A stretch of DNA of 64,000 nt, taken from positions 12,501 to 76,500 of the forward strand of contig NW_027195551.1 of NCBI RefSeq assembly GCF_038502225.1, written 5' to 3'. This document shows positions 15,060 to 26,796 of this stretch, piece by piece. The notes under the pieces are model-generated. The model ran no database searches and had not been told where the DNA came from. It saw only the letters and a list, made by a program, of their open reading frames with translations. The translations under genes were made by a program, and so were the position numbers. Positions within the stretch are counted from its first letter, which is position 1; every line of letters starts with the position of its first letter. This DNA comes from Cherax quadricarinatus (taxonomy: Eukaryota; Arthropoda; Malacostraca; Decapoda; Parastacidae).

Positions 15060-15208
15060 GGCAGCTTGGTGGCGTCTAGCTGACCTACGGTCGCGGCTGT
15101 CTTGGTGGGTGTAATTACTGGACGCAGTTTTCTGTGTGTGTCACCTCCAGTAATTCCACCCACCTGGACAGTCTCTACCGTAGACCAGCTAGACAAGACC
15201 AAGTTTCC
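15060..15208. repeat. Inverted repeat (47-bp core arms, 23-nt loop)
   Basis: The arm at 15076-15122 is the imperfect reverse complement of 15146-15192, with 39 of 47 positions matching and no gaps. The match extends weakly to 15060 and 15208. The loop is 15123-15145. It sits against the left edge of the following higher-order array. It could be a foldback/MITE remnant or, if transcribed, a long RNA hairpin; the sequence alone does not decide. Confidence 0.8.
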
Positions 15209-16975
15209 ATGCAGCGAGGTCACTGAAGGTGGCAACCGCTGACTCTGGGGAAGTGGGGAAGGGAGTCCACCTGAGGTGACACTAGTGGACTCCTGGAGAC
15301 ACTGATCCAGGGAAGGCACCGCTGACTCTGGGGAAGTGGGGAAGGGAGTCCACTCAGGTGACACAAGTGGACTCCTGGAGACACTGATCCGGGGAAGGCA
15401 CCGCCGACCTTAGGGAAATGGGGAAGGGAAGACATCCGGGAGCGAGCGGATGGATTCCTGGATACATGAACTTGAGGAAGGTTGTTGTTGAGGCTGACCT
15501 TAGGTAAGTGGGGAAGGGGAGACATCCGGAGCGAGCGGATGGATTCCTGGATACATGAACCTTAGCAAGGCAAGAATACATGCAGTTGAGGCTGACCTTG
15601 GGTAAGTGGGGAAGGGAAGATATCCGGCGGTAGACGGAAGGATTCCTGGATACATGATCCTGGGGACGGCAAGAATACCGCTGACCTTGGGGAAGTGGGG
15701 AAGGGAGTTCAACTGAGGTGACATAAGTGGACTCCTGGAGACACTGATCCGGGGAAGGCACCGCCGACCTTAGGGAAATGGGGAAGGGAAGACATCCGGA
15801 GCGAGCGGATGGATTCCTGGATACATGAACTTGAGGAAGGTTGTTGTTGAGGCTGACCTTAGGTAAGTGGGGAAGGGGAGACATCCGGAGCGAGCGGATG
15901 GATTCCTGGATACATGAACCTGAGCAAGGCAAGAATACATGCAGTTGAGGCTGACCTTGGGTAAGTGGGGAAGGGAAGATATCCGGCGGTAGACGGAAGG
16001 ATTCCTGGATACATGATCCTGGGAACGGCAAGAATACCGCTGACCTTGGGGAAGTGGGAAAGGGAGTCCACTGAGGTGACATAAGTGGACTCCTGGAGAC
16101 ACTGATCCGGGGAAGGCACCGCCGACCTTAGGGAAATGGGGAAGGGAAGACATCCGGAGCGAGCGGATGGATTCCTGGATACATGAACTTGAGGAAGGTT
16201 GTTGTTGAGGCTGACCTTGGGTAAGTGGGGAAGGGGAGACATCCGGAGCGAGCGGATGGATTCCTGGATACATGAACCTGAGCAAGGCAAGAATACATAC
16301 AGTTGAGGCTGACCTTGGGTAAGTGGGGAAGGGAAGATATCCGGCGGTAGACGGAAGGATTCCTGGATGCATGATCCTGGGGACGGCAAGAATACCGCTG
16401 ACCTTGGGGAAGTGGGGAATGGAGTTCACCTGAGGTGACATAAGTGGACTCCTGGAGACACTGATTCGGGGAAGGCACCGCCGACCTTAGGGAAATGGGG
16501 AAGGGAAGACATCTGGGAGCGAACGGATGGATTCCTGGATACATGAACTTGGGGAAGGTTGTTGTTGAGGCTGACCTTGGGTAAGTGGGGACAGAGAGAC
16601 ATCCGGGAGCGAACGGATGGATTCCTGGATACATGAACCTGGGCAAGGCAAGAATACATGCAGTTGAGGCTGACCTTGGGTAAGTAGGGAAGGGAAGATA
16701 TCCGGCGGTAGACGGAAGGATTCCTGGATACATGAACCTGGGGACAGCAAGAAAACAGGTTGGTGAGGCTGACCTTAGGGAAGTGAGGAAGGGAAAACAT
16801 CCGGAGGCAGACAGATGGATTCCTGGATACATGAACCTGGGGAAGGCTGAGGCTGGAAGGCAGAGAGAGAAAGAGAGGCGAGGCTGACCTTAGGGAAGTG
16901 AGGAAGGGGAGACATCCGGGGGCCCACGGATGGATTCCTGGACACATGAACCTGGGGAAGGCGAGGGGGGGGGGA
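15209..16975. repeat. Higher-order tandem repeat, ~358-bp period of four monomers
   Basis: Monomers of about 82-101 bp share ggattcctggatacatgaac and gaccttgggtaagtgggga. Four types recur in fixed order: one with ctggagacactgatccgg and caccgccgacctta, one with ggaaggttgttgttgagg, one with caagaatacatgcagttgagg-type sequence and a ggcggtagacgg end, and one with gatcctggggacggcaag. The first type begins near 15369, 15729, 16087 and 16446, spacings of 358-360 bp. Units after about 16750 are more diverged. Many monomers contain ggtaagt, a perfect splice-donor-like string. Minus frames rich in Pro and Ser (up to 242 codons) change register between monomers and are not supported as genes. Confidence 0.92.
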
Positions 16976-17052
16976 CCTTAAAGACGAACCACTGGCCTCC
17001 ACGTGGCAAGGTCTGGTAACTCAGAGATAACTCTGAGGCTGACAGTGGTCGC

Positions 17053-17238
<186 letters not shown>

Positions 17239-17254
17239 TGATTTGGATTCAAAA

Positions 17255-20200
17255 GCGTCAACCAGCCTCCCTGACAGTAGCATCGGTGGTGTTATTCCCA
17301 CTCCAGCCTCCCTGACAGTAGCATCGGTGGTGTTATTCCCACTCCAGCCTCCCTGACAGTAGCATTGGTGGTGTTATTCCCACTCCAGCCTCCCTGACAG
17401 TAGCATCGGTGGTGTTATTCCCACTCCAGCCTCCCTGACAGTAGCATCGGTGGTGTTATTCCCACTCCAGCCTCCCTGACAGTAGCATTGGTGGTGTTAT
17501 TCCCACTCCAGCCTCCCTGACAGTAGCATCGGTGGTGTTATTCCCACTCCAGCCTCCCTGACAGTAGCATCGGTGGTGTTATTCCCACTCCAGCCTCCCT
17601 GACAGTAGCATCGGTGGTGTTATTCCCACTCCAGCCTCCCTGACAGTAGCATCGGTGGTGTTATTCCCACTCTAGCCTCCCTGACAGTAGCATCGGTGGT
17701 GTTATTCCCACTCCAGCCTCCCTGACAGTAGCATCGGTGGTGTTATTCCCACTCAGCCTCCCTGACAGTAGCATCGGTGGTGTTATTCCCACTCAGCCTC
17801 CCTGACAGTAGCATCGGTGGTGTTATTCCCACTCTAGCCTCCCTGACAGTAGCACATGTAGCTTCCCTGACAGTAGCATCGGTGGTGTTATTCCCACTCG
17901 AGCCTCCCTGACAGTAGCCGGTGGTGTTATCCCGCCTCCAGCCTCCCGGACAGTAGCATCGGTGGTGTTAGTCCCACTCCAGCCTCCCTGACAGTAGCAT
18001 CGGTGGTGTTATTCCCACTCCAGCCTCCCTGACAGTAGCATCGGTGGTGTTATTCCCACTCCAGCCTCCCTGACAGTAGCATCGGTGGTGTTATTCCCAC
18101 TCCAGCCTCCCTGACAGTAGCATCGGTGGTGTTATTCCCACTCCAGCCTCCCTGACAGTAGCATCGGTGGTGTTATTCCCACTCCAGCCTCCCTGACAGT
18201 AGCATCGGTGGTGTTATTCCCACTCCAGCCTCCCTGACAGTAGCATCGGTGGTGTTATTCCCACTCCAGCCTCCCTGACAGTAGCATCGGTGGTGTTATT
18301 CCCACTCCAGCCTCCCTGACAGTAGCATCGGTGGTGTTATTCCCACTCCAGCCTCCCTGACAGTAGCATCGGTGGTGTTATTCCCACTCCAGCCTCCCTG
18401 ACAGTAGCATCGGTGGTGTTATTCCCACTCCAGCCTCCCTGACAGTAGCATCGGTGGTGTTATTCCCACTCCAGCCTCCCTGACAGTAGCATCGGTGGTG
18501 TTATTCCCACTCCAGCCTCCCTGACAGTAGCATCGGTGGTGTTATTCCCACTCCAGCCTCCCTGACAGTAGCATCGGTGGTGTTATTCCCACTCCAGCCT
18601 CCCTGACAGTAGCATCGGTGGTGTTATTCCCACTCCAGCCTCCCTGACAGTAGCATCGGTGGTGTTATTCCCACTCCAGCCTCCCTGACAGTAGCATTGG
18701 TGGTGTTATTCCCACTCCAGCCTCCCTGACAGTAGCATCGGTGGTGTTATTCCCACTCCAGCCTCCCTGACAGTAGCATCGGTGGTGTTATTCCCACTCC
18801 AGCCTCCCTGACAGTAGCATCGGTGGTGTTATTCCCACTCCAGCCTCCCTGACAGTAGCATCGGTGGTGTTATTCCCACTCCAGCCTCCCTGACAGTAGC
18901 ATTGGTGGTGTTATTCCCACTCCAGCCTCCCTGACAGTAGCATCGGTGGTGTTATTCCCACTCCAGCCTCCCTGACAGTAGCATCGGTGGTGTTATTCCC
19001 ACTCCAGCCTCCCTGACAGTAGCATCGGTGGTGTTATTCCCACTCCAGCCTCCCTGACAGTAGCATCGGTGGTGTTATTCCCACTCCAGCCTCCCTGACA
19101 GTAGCATCGGTGGTGTTATTCCCACTCCAGCCTCCCTGACAGTAGCATCGGTGGTGTTATTCCCACTCCAGCCTCCCTGACAGTAGCATCGGTGGTGTTA
19201 TTCCCACTCCAGCCTCCCTGACAGTAGCATCGGTGGTGTTATTCCCACTCCAGCCTCCCTGACAGTAGCATCGGTGGTGTTATTCCCACTCCAGCCTCCC
19301 TGACAGTAGCATCGGTGGTGTTATTCCCACTCCAGCCTCCCTGACAGTAGCATTGGTGGTGTTATTCCCACTCCAGCCTCCCTGACAGTAGCATCGGTGG
19401 TGTTATTCCCACTCCAGCCTCCCTGACAGTAGCATCGGTGGTGTTATTCCCACTCCAGCCTCCCTGACAGTAGCATCGGTGGTGTTATTCCCACTCCAGC
19501 CTCCCTGACAGTAGCATCGGTGGTGTTATTCCCACTCCAGCCTCCCTGACAGTAGCATCGGTGGTGTTATTCCCACTCCAGCCTCCCTGACAGTAGCATC
19601 GGTGGTGTTATTCCCACTCCAGCCTCCCTGACAGTAGCATCGGTGGTGTTATTCCCACTCCAGCCTCCCTGACAGTAGCATCGGTGGTGTTATTCCCACT
19701 CCAGCCTCCCTGACAGTAGCATCGGTGGTGTTATTCCCACTCCAGCCTCCCTGACAGTAGCATCGGTGGTGTTATTCCCACTCCAGCCTCCCTGACAGTA
19801 GCATCGGTGGTGTTATTCCCACTCCAGCCTCCCTGACAGTAGCATCGGTGGTGTTATTCCCACTCCAGCCTCCCTGACAGTAGCATCGGTGGTGTTATTC
19901 CCACTCCAGCCTCCCTGACAGTAGCATCGGTGGTGTTATTCCCACTCCAGCCTCCCTGACAGTAGCATCGGTGGTGTTATTCCCACTCCAGCCTCCCTGA
20001 CAGTAGCATCGGTGGTGTTATTCCCACTCCAGCCTCCCTGACAGTAGCATCGGTGGTGTTATTCCCACTCCAGCCTCCCTGACAGTAGCATCGGTGGTGT
20101 TATTCCCACTCCAGCCTCCCTGACAGTAGCATCGGTGGTGTTATTCCCACTCTAGCCTCCCTGACAGTAGCATCGGTGGTGTTATTCCCACTCCAGCCTC

Positions 20201-21420
20201 CCTGACAGTAGCATCGGTGGTGTTATTCCCACTCCAGCCTCCCTGACAGTAGCATCGGTGGTGTTATTCCCACTCCAGCCTCCCTGACAGTAGCATCGGT
20301 GGTGTTATTCCCACTCCAGCCTCCCTGACAGTAGCATCGGTGGTGTTATTCCCACTCCAGCCTCCCTGACAGTAGCATCGGTGGTGTTATTCCCACTCCA
20401 GCCTCCCTGACAGTAGCATCGGTGGTGTTATTCCCACTCCAGCCTCCCTGACAGTAGCATCGGTGGTGTTATTCCCACTCTAGCCTCCCTGACAGTAGCA
20501 TCGGTGGTGTTATTCCCACTCCAGCCTCCCTGACAGTAGCATCGGTGGTGTTATTCCCACTCCAGCCTCCCTGACAGTAGCATCGGTGGTGTTATTCCCA
20601 CTCCAGCCTCCCTGACAGTAGCATCGGTGGTGTTATTCCCACTCCATCCTCCCTGACAGTAGCATCGGTGGTGTAGCCTCCCTGACAGTAGCATCGGTGG
20701 TGTTATTCCCACTCCAGCCTCCCTGACAGTAGCATCGGTGGTGTTATTCCCACTCCAGCCTCCCTGACAGTAGCATCGGTGGTGTTATTCCCACTCCAGC
20801 CTCCCTGACAGTAGCATCGGTGGTGTTATTCCCACTCCAGCCTCCCTGACAGTACAGTTTATTCCCACTCCAGCCTCCCTGACAGTAGCATCGGTGGTGT
20901 TATTCCCACTCCAGCCTCCCTGACAGTAGCATCGGTGGTGTTATTCCCACTCCAGCCTCCCTGACAGTAGCATCGGTGGTGTTATTCCCACTCCAGCCTC
21001 CCTAACAGTAGCATCGGTGGTGTTATTCCCACTCCAGCCTCCCTGACAGTAGCATCGGTGGTGTTATTCCCACTCCAGCCTCCCTGACAGTAGCATCGGT
21101 GGTGTTATTCCCACTCCAGCCTCCCTGACAGTAGCATCGGTGGTGTTATTCCCACTCCAGCCTCCCTAACAGTAGCATCGGTGGTGTTATTCCCACTCCA
21201 TCCTCCCTAACAGTAGCATCGTGGTGTTATTCCCACTCCAGCCTCCCTGACAGTAGCATCGTGGTGTTATTCCCACTCCAGCCTCCCTGACAGTAGCATC
21301 GTGGTGTTATTCCCACTCCAGCCTCCCTGACAGTAGCATCGGTGGTGTTATTCCCACTCCAGCCTCTCTAACAGTAGCATCGGTGGTGTTATTCCCACTC
21401 CAGCCTCCCTGACAGTAGCC
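17255..21420. repeat. 41-bp minisatellite, about 101 copies
   Basis: Unit of 41 bp containing ccctgacagtagcatcggtg followed by gtgttattcccactccagcct-type sequence. The interior (about 18000-20600) is nearly identical from unit to unit. Differences cluster at the ends: deletions near 17751, 17791, 17850-17930, 20640-20680, 20850 and 21220-21310. A cattgg for catcgg variant recurs at about 17364, 17487, 18696, 18900 and 19350, a sign of local duplication blocks. The unit length is not a multiple of three and stops are present, so no long frame crosses it. Confidence 0.97.
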
Positions 21421-21599
21421 CTTTAAAATGTACATTACATGACTGAAGTTAATTTGCCGACGTGAAAATCCAGTCATCAGCAGTACCCACGGCGTCTGCT
21501 GTCTGATCTGGCTGGTGTGTGGCGTGCGACGCGTCCGAACACACATTTGAACTTTTAATTCTGACTTTGGGCCACAAAATTAAATAAAACTATACATTT

Positions 21600-22325
21600 A
21601 TGTTAAGTTTGTTCTTTGTAAAGCATTTGTGGTACTTAAGTATTCGTGACTTAGGTTTTATCACAGTAAGTACACAAGTTACACAGACGGTAGCCAGTAT
21701 TGAAATTTTACCTCAGAGTAGACCAGGTAAGCCAGCTGTTTTAGACCTTCGGATGAAGGTCTTTTCAAGTAAGTCCACAGTGGCTTTACAACAAAATGAA
21801 GGTAGGATAGAAGGAATTATGTCTTTAAAGGACGGATGTAGCACATGCTCCCTCTTGTGCAAGGATATATTATAAGTGACAGAAGATACTTACAGTAGAT
21901 TAGATATTGTATTGATAGGAATAACCTGATCTACTATTAGGACTGTGGGTGTAGTCTGCTTACCAGTCTGATTACCTGCCTGTACGTATTACACATGATA
22001 TACCTTTTGAAGGTGTTGACTTTCTGTTAAGTAATAATGTGATGGGTCTTCTTGAATGTAAGAAACCATTGGTTTAGAGAGACCCAGAATCACAAGTATG
22101 GAAGGAAAAAGCTAGGCTACTGTGTCTGAGCTGTTCCCAGTGTGTGCTGTAACTAGGAAAATGTCAAAGGGAAAAGCTTCTATGCCTCTCCTTGATTCTT
22201 CTGATGCTGGAGAAGATTTGGGTTTGGGAAATTGATTCCTGGAGTCTAGCCTGCAGGAGACTCAGAGTATTGATGAACCGTCCCAGGTGGGACCGGGTTT
22301 GAGTGGGGGTCTGCGAGTTGGCATA
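21600..22325 (+). pseudogene. Ty3/gypsy-type retrotransposon protease region, decayed
   Basis: A 91-codon frame (21600-21875) ends in residues resembling the start of a retroelement aspartic protease: Lys-Asp-Gly-Cys, then Ser-Leu-Leu-Cys-Lys. The expected D-T/S-G triad is missing its middle residue. After a stop, the matching frame reopens at about 21955 and runs to a stop at 22077. It includes GVDFLLSNN, like the conserved GVDFLLGND block at the protease end of these elements. Further downstream, VTRKMSK resembles the linker that often follows. Function was maturation of Gag-Pol. Several stops and frameshifts make it non-functional. The family match is from motif memory, not a search. Confidence 0.6.
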
Positions 22326-22334
22326 TGAGTGGCG

Positions 22335-22818
22335 ATTCCTACTCCAGAACAGCTGATCAAGGCCCAGGGGTGTGACGATACCCTGAAGGTTAATAGATCA
22401 TCGGCAGTTAGCGAGGGGGAAGCCTCCCAACTAATTAAATGCATTTTTTTCTTTACACAGAAGTTGTTTTAATGAGAAAAACTCTGTGATGAATACCTTG
22501 TGATGGAGCATAAGAGGCAGTTTACCAAGTGTTTGTGCCAGAGACATTTAGGTATCAAGTTTTACGTTTGGCCCATGATGTTCCCATGGGAGGATATTTA
22601 GGTATAAATAAACATGGGCAAGGTCTCCAAACATTTTTACGGGCCACAGATATGGGAGTCAGTGAGTAAGTATACTGAATCATGTCATATTTGTCAAAGT
22701 GGAGGAAAACCTAATCAGGGGAATAAACCTGCCCCACTTAAACCAATTGCGGCAGTTGGAGAACCTTTTATCATGCTAGTTATGGAATATGTGGGTCCAT
22801 TACCCAAAACTAAGATGG
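22335..22818 (+). pseudogene. Integrase N-terminal zinc-binding region, decayed gypsy-type element
   Basis: Reading starts with PEQLIKAQGCDDTL and continues, through stops and at least one frameshift near 22610, to VLRLAHDVPMGGYLG and then FYGPQIWESVSKY, SCHICQ and VGPLPKTKMG. This order is diagnostic of the H2C2 zinc-binding domain of gypsy-type integrases. The second His (normally in GHLG) is Tyr here, and the first Cys region reads YTESC. The open part is 22614-22818; the frame then runs into unrelated sequence because a LINE inserted after codon Gly at 22818. The integrase core resumes at 26196. Confidence 0.85.
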
Positions 22819-23174
22819 GTCTATCTGGAGGGTATTCCGGTGATCAACGCCCCCGCGGCCCGGTCCACGACCAGGCCTCCCTGTTAATCAAGGCATGAAC
22901 AACCAGGCTGTTACTGCTGGCCGCAAGTAGAACCACAGCCCTGCTGATCCGGCACCGACTTGAAGGTAGACAGGGGCCTATTGGTAATTCTCCTTATGCC
23001 TGGTGGAAGGCTGTTGAATAGTCTTAAGCTCCGGACACTTGTGGTGTTTTCTCTTAGTGTATCAATGGCGCCCCTACTTTTCACTGGGGGTATTTTACAT
23101 TACCTGCCAGGTCTTTTATTTTCGTAGGGAGTGATTTCTGTGTGCAGATTCGGGGCCATCCCTTCTAGAATTTT

Positions 23175-24163
23175 CTAAGTGTAGATTATGATATCTCTCT
23201 CTCGCCTGCTTTCCAACGAGTACAAGTCAAGTGCTTCCAGGCGTTCCCAGTAGCTGAGGTGTTTGATGGAACTTATATGTGCTATAAAGGTTCTCTGTAT
23301 ACTCTCTTGATCTGCAATTTCACCTGCTTTGAAGAGAGATATTAATGTATAGCAATATTCCAGAAAAAAGAGAACAAGTGATTTGAAAAAGAACATCAAT
23401 GGCTTGGCATCTCTTCTTTTGAACGTTCTCATTATCCATCCTATCATTTTCTTTGCACCTGTGATCGTGGCACATTTGTGATCCTTGAAAGAAGAATCTT
23501 CAGACATCACCACTCCCAGGTCCCTCACATTTTTTCCGCTCTATTGTATGATCAAAGTTTGTAGTATACTCGGTTCTAGTTATTATCTCCTCCAGTTTTC
23601 CATAACGGAGTAGTTGAAATTTGTCTTCATTAAACATCATATTGCTTTCCGTTCTCCAACCAATGGAAAACTTGTTGTATATCTTCTTGGAGGTTAACCG
23701 TGTCCTCAATAGATCACAGTCTCATGCAGATCCTAGTATCTTCTGCAAAGGATGACATGGTGCTGTGGATTCCACCTCTGTCTATGTCTGATATGAGGAT
23801 GAGGAACAGGATGAGGGCGAGTACTGTGCCTTGTGAAACAGAGCTTTTCACTATGGCAGCTTCCGATTTAACTCTGTTGACAACTATTCTTTGTGTTCGA
23901 TTGGTTAGGAACTTGAAGATCCATCTCTGCACTTTGCCAGTTATTCCTTTAGCACGTATTTTGTGCACTATTACACCATGATCGCACTTGTCAAAGGCTT
24001 TTGCAAAGTCTGTGTATATTACAGCTGCATTCTGTTTTTCTTCCAGTTCATTTAAGTGATCCAGTTGTTGCGAGAGGCAGGAGCGACCTGCTCTAAACCC
24101 ATGTTGCCCTGGATTGTGCAGTTTTTGGGAATCCAAGTGGTTTGCAAGAGTGCTTCTTAGCAC
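23175..24163 (-). pseudogene. LINE reverse transcriptase, decayed
   Basis: Three minus frames (23714-24163, 23500-23709, 23175-23528) cover the RT core to the C terminus. Visible blocks are HGFRAGRSC, YTDFAKAFD (motif A, aspartates present), SVSQGTVLALILFLI (motif B, normally SGVPQG) and FAEDTRI. The last is the catalytic FADD box with one Asp changed to Glu. The C-terminal part has RDLGVVMSEDSSF, GWIMRTF, LSYWERLEALDLYSL and RRERDIIIYT, conserved in this LINE family. The altered catalytic box and two frameshifts make it dead. Plus-strand frames here are shadows. Confidence 0.85.
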
Positions 24164-24900
24164 TATTTCAAAGATTTATATGATGTGGGACGTTAGAGAT
24201 ATTGGTCTACAGTAGTGGAGCTATATCCGTTGTTTTAAGTGACTGTGGAATTTCACCCATGTTTAAGCTCCTTCTCCATAGTATACTTAGGGTACGCGAA
24301 AGGGTTTCTTGCAGTTTTTAATGAACACAGAGTTCCACAAGTCTATGCCTGGGTCTGAGTACAGGGGCATGTTGTCAATGGCTTTCTCAAAGTCTATTGG
24401 AGCTAGGGTAATGTAAGAAATATGGCATGCATTGATGGAGTTTTGAGGCCCATTCATGAAAAAAATAATTTACATTGTCGATCTTCAAACTGATTAGTGG
24501 ATTTCAGTATCTCACTCATTTCTTTGTTGTCAACTGTGTAAGTGCCATCTTGTCTGAGCAAGGACCCGATACTAGATGTGATATTTGCCTGTTTTTGGCA
24601 TATGAAAAGAAATATTTCGAAATTCTTTCAATTTCATTAATCGAATTAGCTCCTACTGTCTCTCCTGGGTCCTGTAAGAGTCCTTTAACTTACGTTCGAT
24701 ACTTTCCATTTGCCTGGTCAGTGCTTCTTTCCATGTATCAGATAATCTAGCGTTCTTGAGGAGCTCAGTGATTCTTCATCGATTCTGTAGGGGGTGCGTC
24801 TTTCTCCAGTTTATTTATCTTCTTTCTTAGGGATATATGCCTTGAACATACTTCAGCTGCCAGGAAGTTGATCCTTTCAAGGCACTGGTTTGGATCCATG

Positions 24901-25850
24901 TTAAGATATCTTCCAACATGTTTCATTTAAGACATGGTTCACCTGGTCCCAGTTGATGTTCTTGTTGTTAAAATTGTCTTTGGTGAAGACACCTTTATAG
25001 ATGCAAATCTGAACTTCGATTAGATTGTGATTGGAATTAGTTGTTTTTGATATTGTTATGTTTATTACCAGGTCCTCATTATTTGTGAAGTTAAATTTAA
25101 GGTCAAGTGTGTTTTCCAGTCTTGTTGGCTCCACTATCTGCTGATTTAAGGTGTGTTTATCGCAGAGATTTAGTAGCTCATGTGTATGTGACCTTTCATC
25201 TGCGCTGCCTCCAAGGATTGTTTCTACTGTAACATTATTTGCTAAATTCTTCCATTTTGAATGCCTCAGGTTGAAATCACCAAGCAGTTAGATATTTGGG
25301 GATGGAGCTGGAAGGCTTCCCAGACAGTAATCAGTTTTCAGTAGCGTTCCTTGAACTGTTGGGAGGTTGCTTCTGGTGGCTTATATACAACCACGATGAC
25401 TAGGTTTTCGTTTTCGATCATTATTGTTAGAATTTCAACTACCTCATTTGTGGTGTTCAGCATCTTCGTGCAGATGAGTGGCTCTATGACAAACAGGCCA
25501 ACCCCCTCCCCTTGTTGTCTGTTTTTTCTGTCGCATCTAAAAATTTTGTACCCATTTATCCATATTTCATGGTCAAAGTGATCTGTGAAGGCTGCAAACA
25601 TCGCATTTGACTCCTCTAGAAGACCAATGATGAAAGATATTTTGTTGTTGGTGGATGGCTTAAGGCCCTGTATAATAACAAATATAAACGAGGTTGTATT
25701 CTGTGTTTGTTGGGGGGATTTTGTTATTGGCATCAGTTGTTGTAGTTCTGGAGGGCCATGGGGGGCCACTGGCTGTGCCTCCAGTCCAACAAGGCTCCAA
25801 GGTGATGGACTACTTTTGCTATTTCCTTCCATTTTTTTCGTTTCCTGCAA
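24901..25850 (-). pseudogene. LINE endonuclease domain, decayed
   Basis: The frame 25338-25850 (170 codons) carries QGLKPSTNNK, FRCDRKNRQQGEGVGLFV and VVVYKPPEATS, matching the central part of exonuclease-endonuclease-phosphatase domains of LINEs, which nick target DNA to prime reverse transcription. After a break, the frame 24901-25134 gives EPTRLENTLDL and SNHNLIEVQ. The latter corresponds to the SDH motif, with Asp replaced by Asn. The domain is split by stops and frameshifts and has a damaged catalytic motif, so it should be inactive. Confidence 0.8.
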
Positions 25851-25858
25851 CTAAAAAA

Positions 25859-26140
25859 TCACTTGGAGTGTGGTTTGTTGTAGCTACTATTGTTTGTCTT
25901 GTGAGGTCTGTACCTCCTGGTTCCTTTTAGATGGCATGCAGAGCAGCTGGTATTGTAGCACTGTTTTTGGAGGACCGAAGAGTGGCACATTTCTGGGAGA
26001 AAGAATTTGCAGGAGGGAGAACGACACACTCCTTTAGACAGGAGGTAGCGACATTTTTTGAGATGCTCAGAGTCGCATGTCACATTTGTTTTTCCTGATA
26101 TTCCATGTTTACAGATATCCCAAACATAGAATTTGCACAA
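25859..26140 (-). pseudogene. LINE ORF1 fragment with CCCH-type zinc fingers
   Basis: A 93-codon frame with Cys/His clusters: CKFYVWDICKHG near the start, CRYLLSKGVC and CKFFLPEMCH in the middle, and CYNTSCSACHLKGTRR near residue 70. The pattern resembles tandem CCCH fingers in the nucleic-acid-binding ORF1 of some arthropod LINEs. It lies just upstream (minus sense) of the endonuclease, as expected for ORF1. It is short and followed by stops, so it is probably the remnant of a longer ORF1. Confidence 0.65.
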
Positions 26141-26195
26141 TTTCGCTTATGGTTAGGTAGAATTTTTGGAAGGTGTGTTCTCAATTTGTGCAGTA

Positions 26196-26640
26196 ACCAG
26201 TACTTACTATTATCTGTTCTACTACCAGGATCCCCGAGGCCATCCCGCTACTTAAAACTATACATGTGGTTTTGAGAGCACTAGTGAAATTTTTTACTAA
26301 AGTTGGGATCCCTAAAGGAAATTCAGACAGATCTTGGGTCAGATTTTACATCTAAACATTTTCGCACAGTCCTGGGGTAATTTAACATAAGACTGACAAC
26401 CTCCACAGCCTATCACTCGGAAAGTCAAGGGTTGGTGGAGCGGGCTTACAAGTCTCTCAAGACCATGATACTTGCTTATTGTACCCACCACCAGAAGGAC
26501 TAGGATGACGGTATTCCCCTACTTTTGTTTGCCGTGAGGGACAGCACTCAGGAATCATTAGGCTGTAGTCATTTAGAACAGATCTTTGGTCACCAAGTAG
26601 GGAGGTCATTGACTGTTTTGATGGGTTGTGTCTGGGGTGG
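26196..26640 (+). pseudogene. Integrase catalytic core, gypsy-type element, decayed
   Basis: Continuation of the integrase interrupted at 22818. Readable blocks are TRIPEAIPLLKT, LVKFFTKVGIPKEIQTD, SDFTSKHF, STAYHSESQGLVERAYKSLKTM, LLLFAVRDSTQESLG and EQIFGHQVGRSL. These match the DDE core of retroviral-type integrases, which joins element ends to target DNA; the second Asp block (QTD) and the Glu block (SQG.VER) are visible. Stops occur within it and similarity ends near 26625, where a G-rich region begins. No RT or RNase H sequence follows. Confidence 0.87.
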
Positions 26641-26796
26641 GTGAGCTGGGTGGATGAGTTGTGTCTGGGGTTGGAAAGCTGGGTGGATGAGTTGTGTGTG
26701 GCTGTTCCCGGGCTGCTCTGTGTTTGTATTAGGGAGTTTAAATTTCTGTGTTTGTCTTTGTGTGCTTTAGGTCTGTATACTTGTGTGCGAGTAGTT

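Larger units (their letters stand above)
22819..26195 (-). mobile_element. Nearly full-length dead LINE (CR1/jockey-like) inserted in the gypsy integrase
   Basis: Read on the minus strand, 26195 to 22819, the order is a CCCH-finger ORF1, an apurinic-type endonuclease, a reverse transcriptase, then a 3' untranslated tail with the ggcgttgatcaccgg and ccctccagatag motifs. The boundaries come from the host element: the integrase reading stops at 22818 and resumes at 26196. I see no clear target-site duplication. The frames are broken many times, so the copy is inactive. The same tail recurs at about 38.0-38.4, 52.4-52.96 and 60.98-61.05 kb and, as a fragment, at 27.91-27.97 kb. Clade assignment is by motif resemblance only. 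Confidence 0.85.

Noticed and set aside
15354..16832. Pro/Ser-rich minus frames of 170-240 codons over the 358-bp higher-order array
   Set aside because: Overlapping frames repeat the same monomer in different registers, and there is no start, splice structure or domain.
17255..21420. A CRISPR-like appearance of the 41-bp array
   Set aside because: Units are contiguous and identical, with no unique spacers, and the context is eukaryotic.
25351..25930. Plus-strand frames of 76-89 codons at 25.35-25.93 kb
   Set aside because: They are antisense shadows of the LINE endonuclease read on the minus strand.
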